Assembly: GCA_000695745.1 (NCBI GenBank)
Contig: ASHK01000207.1
Location: 1 to 11,069 of the forward strand
Length of the DNA stretch: 11,069 nucleotides
Source: Vibrio madracius
Lineage (GTDB): Bacteria; Pseudomonadota; Gammaproteobacteria; Enterobacterales; Vibrionaceae
Direction: 5' to 3'
Shown here: piece by piece, positions 6,395-11,069 of the stretch
How the letters are laid out: each line of letters opens with the position of its first letter
Numbering within the stretch: the first letter of the stretch is position 1
Made by a program: the position numbers and the translations under genes
The notes under the pieces: model-generated
Seen by the model: only the letters and a program-made list of their open reading frames with translations
What the model was told of the DNA's origin: nothing
Databases searched by the model: none

Positions 6395-7494
6395 CAGTAA
6401 AAGGTGGCGAAAAAGCCATTAACAACGCGCATCAGCTACAGGCTAAGAAGCGTCGTGGTAATCCTGAATTAGCTGAATTGACGGTGGCACAAATCAGTGA
6501 GCAGCTCTCTGGCAGCGTTGATCGCGTGATGACGGAAGGTGGCATTTATGACCGTGAATTGGCCGCACTGGCTGTCAAGCAAGCGAACGGCGATCTAGTA
6601 GAAGCCATCTTTTTGTTGCGTGCTTATCGCACCACGTTGCCGCGCCTTTCGGTTTCGCAGGCTGTGAACACCAGTGAAATGCGCATTGAGCGCCGCATCT
6701 CTGCCACCTATAAAGATCTGCCTGGTGGACAAGTATTGGGGCCGACATATGACTATACCCATCGTCTGCTGGACTTTAGTTTGATTGCTGAAGGTGAAGC
6801 ACCGCGAGTCGACACCTCAGATGTTCAAGCGATGGAAGTGTGCCCTCAAGTGATGAGCATTCTTGAAAATCTCGACTTGATGACGACCGAAGAAGATAAC
6901 CAACAAACCCCAGAAGATATCACTATGCATCCGGTGAACTATCCGTGTGATCGCAGTGCGCGATTACAGAACTTGGTTCGCGGCGATGAAGGATTCTTGC
7001 TGGCACTCGGCTATTCAACGCAGCGCGGCTATGGACGAAATCACCCATTTGCAGGCGAAATTCGTATCGGTTTCTGCGATTTAAGTTTGGTACCAGAGGA
7101 GCTGGGCTTTGCTATTGATATCGGTGAAGTTGAGTTAACCGAGTGCCAAATGGTGAATGGTTTTGTTGGTAGCAAAACAGAAAAAGCCAAACTGACTCGC
7201 GGTTATGGTTTGACGTTTGGCTCCACCGAGCGCAAAGCGATGTCAATGGCGCTGGTGGATCGCTCACTGCAAGCGGCAGATTACGATGAAGCCATTGATG
7301 GGCCAGCTCAAGACGAAGAATTCGTGTTATCGCATTCAGATAACGTGGAAGCTGCAGGCTTCGTTTCTCACCTGAAACTGCCTCACTACGTCGATTTCCA
7401 AGCAGAGTTAGAACTGCTTCGTAAGATGCACAAAGAGCATGATGAATTCATTCAGTCTCAGGGTGAACAGAACCAACAGGAGAGCCAGTCATGA
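6385..7494 (+). CDS. phnI: PhnI, nucleosidase subunit of the C-P lyase core complex
   Basis: The protein has 369 residues (E. coli about 354). It is very close to E. coli PhnI: start MYVAVKGGEKAI, then VDRVMTEGGIYDRELAALAVKQA, AIFLLRAYRTTLPRL, ERRISATYKDLPGGQ, LGPTYDYTHRLLDF, STQRGYGRNHPFAGEIR, VPEELGFAIDIGEVE, TRGYGLTFG, and the end VEAAGFVSHLKLPHYVDFQ. PhnI alone hydrolyses ATP/GTP to the base and ribose triphosphate; with PhnG, PhnH and PhnL it instead joins the alkylphosphonate to ribose C1, releasing adenine. The ATG at 6385 has GAGG 7 bases upstream, inside phnH. The TGA overlaps the phnJ start in an ATGA. The frame is intact. Confidence 0.97.
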   Translation: MYVAVKGGEKAINNAHQLQAKKRRGNPELAELTVAQISEQLSGSVDRVMTEGGIYDRELAALAVKQANGDLVEAIFLLRAYRTTLPRLSVSQAVNTSEMRIERRISATYKDLPGGQVLGPTYDYTHRLLDFSLIAEGEAPRVDTSDVQAMEVCPQVMSILENLDLMTTEEDNQQTPEDITMHPVNYPCDRSARLQNLVRGDEGFLLALGYSTQRGYGRNHPFAGEIRIGFCDLSLVPEELGFAIDIGEVELTECQMVNGFVGSKTEKAKLTRGYGLTFGSTERKAMSMALVDRSLQAADYDEAIDGPAQDEEFVLSHSDNVEAAGFVSHLKLPHYVDFQAELELLRKMHKEHDEFIQSQGEQNQQESQS

Positions 7495-8390
7495 GCCAAG
7501 TACAAACTAACACTCATGCGCAAGGTGTGACCGGCTACAACTACGGTTACCTTGATGAACAAACCAAACGTATGATTCGTCGCGCTATGCTCAAAGCGGT
7601 GGCGATTCCTGGTTATCAAGTGCCATTTGGTGGTCGTGAAATGCCGATGCCGTACGGTTGGGGAACCGGCGGTGTTCAGATTACCGCAGCGATCATTGGT
7701 CAAACTGACACGCTAAAAGTGATTGACCAAGGTGCCGACGATACGACGAATGCGGTTTCCATTCGAGAGTTTTTCAAGTCAGTAGCAAGCGCGAAAACCA
7801 CCGAGAAAACGGTAGACGCCTCAATCATTCAAACGCGTCACCGCATTCCGGAAATCACTCTCGATAAAGACCAGATCTTAGTGTATCAAGTTCCGATTCC
7901 AGAGCCGTTGCGCTTTATTGAACCGCGAGAGACGGAAACGCGAAAAATGCACGCGCTGGAAGAGTACGGAATCATGCACGTCAAACTGTATGAAGACATC
8001 GCACGATTTGGTCATATTGCTACCTCTTACGCGTATCCGGTTTGCGTCAACGATCGCTATATCATGGACCCTTCTCCGATCCCTAAGTTTGACAACCCGA
8101 AAATGGACAAAATGGCGGCGCTTCAGCTGTTCGGAGCAGGACGTGAAAAACGAATCTATGCCATTCCACCATTCACAAAAGTGAAGAGTTTAGATTTTGA
8201 AGATCATCCATTTGAAATCCAACAATGGGATGAGCCGTGTGCCATTTGTGGCGCAACAGACACCTTCCTAGATGAAGTGGTGATGGATGACAAAGGCAAT
8301 CATATGTTCGTTTGTTCGGACACTGATTACTGCTCTCAGCAACTAGAAAAACACACCATCCATACTAAGGAAACGGAGAGTCACGCATGA
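7491..8390 (+). CDS. phnJ: PhnJ, radical SAM C-P lyase
   Basis: The protein has 299 residues (E. coli 281). It cleaves the C-P bond of ribose-1-alkylphosphonate-5-phosphate to a cyclic ribose phosphate plus alkane (methane from methylphosphonate). The unusual late cysteine set is complete: Cys250-x2-Cys253-x21-Cys275 for the 4Fe-4S cluster, and Cys281 as the thiyl residue, the same spacing as E. coli Cys241/244/266/272. The radical glycine corresponds to Gly41 in AIPGYQVPFGGREMPMP (E. coli Gly32). Other marks are ATSYAYPVCVNDRYIMDPSPIPKFDNPKMDKMAALQLF (split over about residues 178-213). The start shares an ATGA with the phnI stop and the stop shares one with phnK. The N-terminus is about nine residues longer than in E. 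coli. The frame is intact and all active residues are present, so catalytic capacity is likely. Confidence 0.97.
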   Translation: MSQVQTNTHAQGVTGYNYGYLDEQTKRMIRRAMLKAVAIPGYQVPFGGREMPMPYGWGTGGVQITAAIIGQTDTLKVIDQGADDTTNAVSIREFFKSVASAKTTEKTVDASIIQTRHRIPEITLDKDQILVYQVPIPEPLRFIEPRETETRKMHALEEYGIMHVKLYEDIARFGHIATSYAYPVCVNDRYIMDPSPIPKFDNPKMDKMAALQLFGAGREKRIYAIPPFTKVKSLDFEDHPFEIQQWDEPCAICGATDTFLDEVVMDDKGNHMFVCSDTDYCSQQLEKHTIHTKETESHA

Positions 8391-9228
8391 GCACGTTAGC
8401 GGTGAAACAGCCAACATTTGACACTAATACCTCTGATGTAAGTGAGCAGCCACTATTGTCGGTTCGTAATCTCACCAAGCTTTACGCACCAGGAAAAGGC
8501 TTTACCAATGTCTCGTTTGATTTGTACCCCGGTGAAGTGCTAGGCATCGTGGGCGAGTCAGGTTCAGGTAAAAGTACCTTACTAAAATCACTGTCAGGTC
8601 GCCAAACGCCAGACAGCGGTGAGGTGCTTTACATCCGAGGTCGCGGAGAAGATCAGGTAACTCAACTCGAGACCTCTATTTGATGGCAGAAAGTCAACGT
8701 CGTCAATTACTGCGCACAGAGTGGGGCGTTGTGCATCAGCATCCGATGGATGGATTGCGCGGCCGTGTTTCTGCGGGCGGTAATATTGGTGAGCGTTTAA
8801 TGGCCGTAGGCGAGCGTCATTATGGTGATATTCGAACGGCATCAACCAAGTGGCTCACTGATGTAGAAATTCCTCAAGACCGAATTGATGACATGCCAAC
8901 CACGTTTTCCGGCGGTATGCAGCAGCGCTTGCAGATTGCTCGCAACTTGGTGACTCATCCAAAACTGATTTTTATGGATGAACCAACAGGTGGATTGGAT
9001 GTCTCGGTGCAAGCAAAACTCCTCGATCTATTACGTCGCCTTGTCACAGAACTGGAACTGGCCGTCGTTATTGTCACTCATGACCTAGCGGTGGCGCGTT
9101 TACTGGCTCATCGACTGATGGTGATGCGTCGCAGTGAAGTGGTAGAAACTGGGCTGACGGACCAAGTACTTGATGATCCGCAGCACCCTTACACCCAATT
9201 ACTGGTTTCGTCCGTGTTGCAGAACTGA
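8387..9228 (+). pseudogene. phnK: PhnK, ABC-type ATPase of the C-P lyase complex, one frame break
   Basis: Two overlapping pieces together match E. coli PhnK end to end. Piece one carries LLSVRNLTKLYAPGKGF and Walker A GESGSGKST (residues 56-64); it runs into a TGA at 8681-8683. Piece two, in the frame shifted by one missing base, carries DLYLMAESQRRQLLRTEWGVVHQHP (about 8671 on), the signature FSGGMQQRLQIARN, Walker B LIFMDEP, D-loop GGLDVS, switch VIVTHD and the end QLLVSSVLQN. The break lies somewhere in about 8641-8672 and no long homopolymer marks it. The N-terminus is about 19 residues longer than in E. coli and unconserved in look. PhnK is not a transporter ATPase; it binds PhnJ on the core complex. 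It starts in an ATGA with phnJ. As given, Walker A and the rest of the ATPase are separated. Confidence 0.88.
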
Positions 9229-9252
9229 TGGCTGAATAAAGGAATTACTATC

Positions 9253-10008
9253 ATGACAACTGAAACAAAAATCATCGTTTCCGATGTAAGCAAAACCTTT
9301 GTTCTACATAACCAAAATGGCATTACTTTGGATGTGCTGAGCAACGCTAATTTTAGCGTCGCAAGTGGCGAGTGTGTGGTGCTTAATGGCCGCTCCGGTT
9401 CAGGGAAATCCACTTTGCTACGGGCACTATATGCCAATTACCTCGTAGATACTGGCAACATCGAAGTCGAGCACCAAGGGCGCTGGGTCAATATTGCTAA
9501 GGCGCAGCCGCGTGAAATCATCAATGTTCGCAAACATACCATCGGTTGGGTCAGCCAATTTTTGCGTGTCATTCCTCGTATTAGCGCTTTTGGAAGTCGT
9601 GATGCAGCCGATGTTAGAAATGGGTGGCTGTCGTCATCAAGCTGAGCAAAAAGCGAAAACACTGCTGACTCGTCTTAATGTACCAGAGCACCTTTGGAAT
9701 CTAGCGCCTGCCACATTTTCTGGTGGTGAGCAGCAACGGGTGAATATCGCCCGAGGCTTTATCGTCGACTATCCCATTCTGTTGTTGGATGAGCCTACGG
9801 CGTCGTTAGATGCCACCAACAGTGCAGTTGTGGTGAATCTGATTCAAGAAGCGAAGATCGCGGCGCCGCCATTGTGGGAATTTTCCACGATGAAGCGACT
9901 CGAGATCAAGTGGCTGACCGTTTGTATGACGTGAAGAAACAAAACGAAGCCACTCGACAGGCCGAGCAGGGCAGTGCTCAGGCAACCTCCATCTCAGCAT
10001 GCGCATAA
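9253..10008 (+). pseudogene. phnL: PhnL, ABC-type ATPase required for phosphonate ribosylation, two frame breaks
   Basis: The ATG has AAGGA about 10 bases upstream. Segment one carries [12 protein letters not shown], Walker [10 protein letters not shown] (residues 46-54) and VGWVSQ-like [16 protein letters not shown]. Near 9587-9592 there is one T too many (GCTTTTGG where GCTTTGG keeps the frame), leading to a TGA at 9643-9645. Segment two continues [24 protein letters not shown], signature [14 protein letters not shown] and Walker [13 protein letters not shown]. Near 9859 one C is missing (ATCGCGG where ATCCGCGG restores the frame), after which [26 protein letters not shown] follows to the TAA at 10006-10008. 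The restored product is about 251 residues, slightly longer than E. coli PhnL because of a Gln/Ala/Ser-rich tail. PhnL acts with PhnG/H/I in forming the ribose-phosphonate intermediate. Confidence 0.88.
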
Positions 10009-10022
10009 CGGGAGAAAGCAGC

Positions 10023-11069
10023 ATGATTATCACCAATGTAAATTTGGTTCTTGAGAACGAAGTAGTAAAAGGCTCATTAGAGCTCCGTGACGGCAAAATC
10101 GTTAGTATGTCAGATTCACAAAGTCAGGTGGCAGGTGCCTATGACGGAGAAGGTGACTTTCTCATGCCGGGCTTTATTGAACTGCATACCGACAACCTAG
10201 AGCAGTACTTTACTCCGAGACCAAAAGTGGATTGGCCGCCTTTCTCTGCGATGAGTGCACATGATACTCAATTGATTGGCTCAGGCATTACCACGGTACT
10301 AGATGCCGTGGCGCTGGGTGATTTTCGAGATGAGAAACGTCAAACTAACTTGGACCTGTTCATCAACACGGTAGTGGATAGCCAAAAACGTAACCTGACT
10401 CGTGCTGAGCACCTACTGCACCTTCGCTGCGAAGTACCACATGAAAGCACAGTCGGAATGTTTGAGAAATATGCCGACTTACCGGAAGTCCAGTTGGTGT
10501 CGTTGATGGACCATGCACCGGGTCAGCGCCAGTTTGTGGATGTAGAAAAGTATCGCACTTACTATCAAGGCAAGCACAACTTAACGGACAGTGAGATGGC
10601 GGCGTTTGAGAAAAGCAAGTAGAGCTCTCTGAGCGCTGGTCGACACAAAACCGCAATGAAATTTGTCGTCAGTGCCGAGAACACAACATCCCAATGGCGA
10701 GCACGATGATGCGACAAAGGCGCATGTTCAAGAGTCAAAAGACTTAGGAATGGTCATTGCAGAGTTCCCTACGACAGTGGAAGCGGCGAAACGCTCTCAT
10801 GAGCTTGGACTGAAAGTGTTGATGGGCGCACCCAATGTGGTTCGCGGAGGGTCTCATTCAGGCAATGTCGCTGCGCACGAACTGGCCTCTCACGGTGTAT
10901 TAGACATTTTATCGTCAGACTATTACCCAATGAGCCTGCTAGAAGGTATCTACAAGTTATCGTGGGATGAGCGCAACACGTTAACGCTGCCACAAGCTGT
11001 TCAACTGGTCACCAAGAATCCAGCGCAAGCACTGAGCCTAAATGATCGCGGTGTTATTGCAGAAGGGAA
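10023..11069 (+). pseudogene. phnM: PhnM, ribose-1-alkylphosphonate 5-triphosphate diphosphatase, two frame breaks, runs off right edge
   Basis: The ATG at 10023 gives MIITNVNLVLENEVV, the same start as E. coli PhnM, with GGAG 8 bases upstream; an ATG at 9999 would add eight residues and overlap phnL. The protein is an amidohydrolase-superfamily metal enzyme removing pyrophosphate from the C-P lyase intermediate. Seen: MPGFIELHTDN with metal ligands His55 and Asp57, FTPRPKVDWP, SGITTVLDAVALGD, SLMDHAPGQRQF. One A is missing at 10611-10614 (AAAA for AAAAA), causing a TAG at 10620-10622, and one C at about 10702 (AGCACG for AGCCACG). With both restored the frame continues: PMASHDDAT, GMVIAEFPTT, LMGAPNVVRGGSHSGNVAA, ILSSDYYP, LPQAVQLVTKNPAQAL, DRGVIAEG to the edge. 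About 350 of the usual ~378 residues are covered. Confidence 0.9.

Noticed and set aside
8678..8686. Stop-codon readthrough or selenocysteine at the phnK TGA
   Set aside because: The conserved continuation is in a different frame, so readthrough in frame would not restore PhnK.
9580..9600. Programmed ribosomal frameshift in phnL
   Set aside because: GCTTTTGG is not a recognised slippery site, no stimulatory structure is evident, and neighbouring genes show similar indels, so a shared artefact is simpler.
9999..10022. Upstream start for phnM at 9999
   Set aside because: It overlaps the phnL end and adds eight unconserved residues; the ATG at 10023 matches the E. coli start and has GGAG.
2400..11069. 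Insertion sequences or recombination causing the gene breaks
   Set aside because: No transposase fragments, terminal repeats or target duplications are visible; every break is a small indel.
1..11069. CRISPR arrays, tRNA or rRNA genes
   Set aside because: No regularly spaced repeats and no recognisable tRNA or rRNA segments were seen.

Overview
The window looks like chromosomal DNA of a marine gammaproteobacterium, most likely Vibrio or a close relative. The reasons are moderate GC content, Phn proteins that align closely with the Enterobacteria/Vibrio type, a PopT-type DUF368 protein, and a small PstS-like protein paired with a porin next to a sensor kinase. The genus is an inference from protein character; no rRNA or other marker gene is present.

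Layout. (1) 1-1466, minus strand: the first 488 residues of a membrane sensor histidine kinase that runs off the left edge. (2) 1558-3162, plus strand: a divergent two-gene unit of a small secreted PstS-like protein and an outer-membrane porin-like protein; the porin frame is broken three times. (3) 3190-3224: a strong hairpin terminator between convergent genes, then on the minus strand an intact DUF368/PopT undecaprenyl-phosphate translocase (3261-4187). (4) 4188-4555: a 368-bp intergenic region with two copies of a HutC/GntR-type palindrome, a hairpin with a T tract and a weak Pho-box-like stretch. (5) 4556-11069, plus strand: a C-P lyase operon phnF-G-H-I-J-K-L-M, tightly packed with ATGA-type overlaps; phnM runs off the right edge.

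How the genes work together. PhnG/H/I (with PhnL) couple an alkylphosphonate to ATP-derived ribose, PhnM removes pyrophosphate, and PhnJ (radical SAM, with all four cysteines and the radical glycine present) cleaves the C-P bond. PhnK is an ABC-type ATPase that docks on the core complex. PhnF is the likely local repressor. The uptake genes phnCDE and the later genes phnN/phnP are not in the window.

Main oddity. Nine frame breaks fall in five genes (porin 3, phnF 1, phnK 1, phnL 2, phnM 2). The kinase, PstS-like gene, DUF368 and phnG-H-I-J are clean. Apart from the frame breaks themselves, all the reading frames rejoin into full-length, motif-complete proteins. This points to indel-type sequencing or assembly error, or very recent inactivation, rather than old pseudogenes. 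The phnF break is different: it is best explained by loss of one copy of a 7-bp tandem repeat. I found no clearly new biological system. The best leads are the paired operator-like palindromes, the phnF heptamer deletion, and the kinase/PstS-like/porin cassette of unknown ligand.
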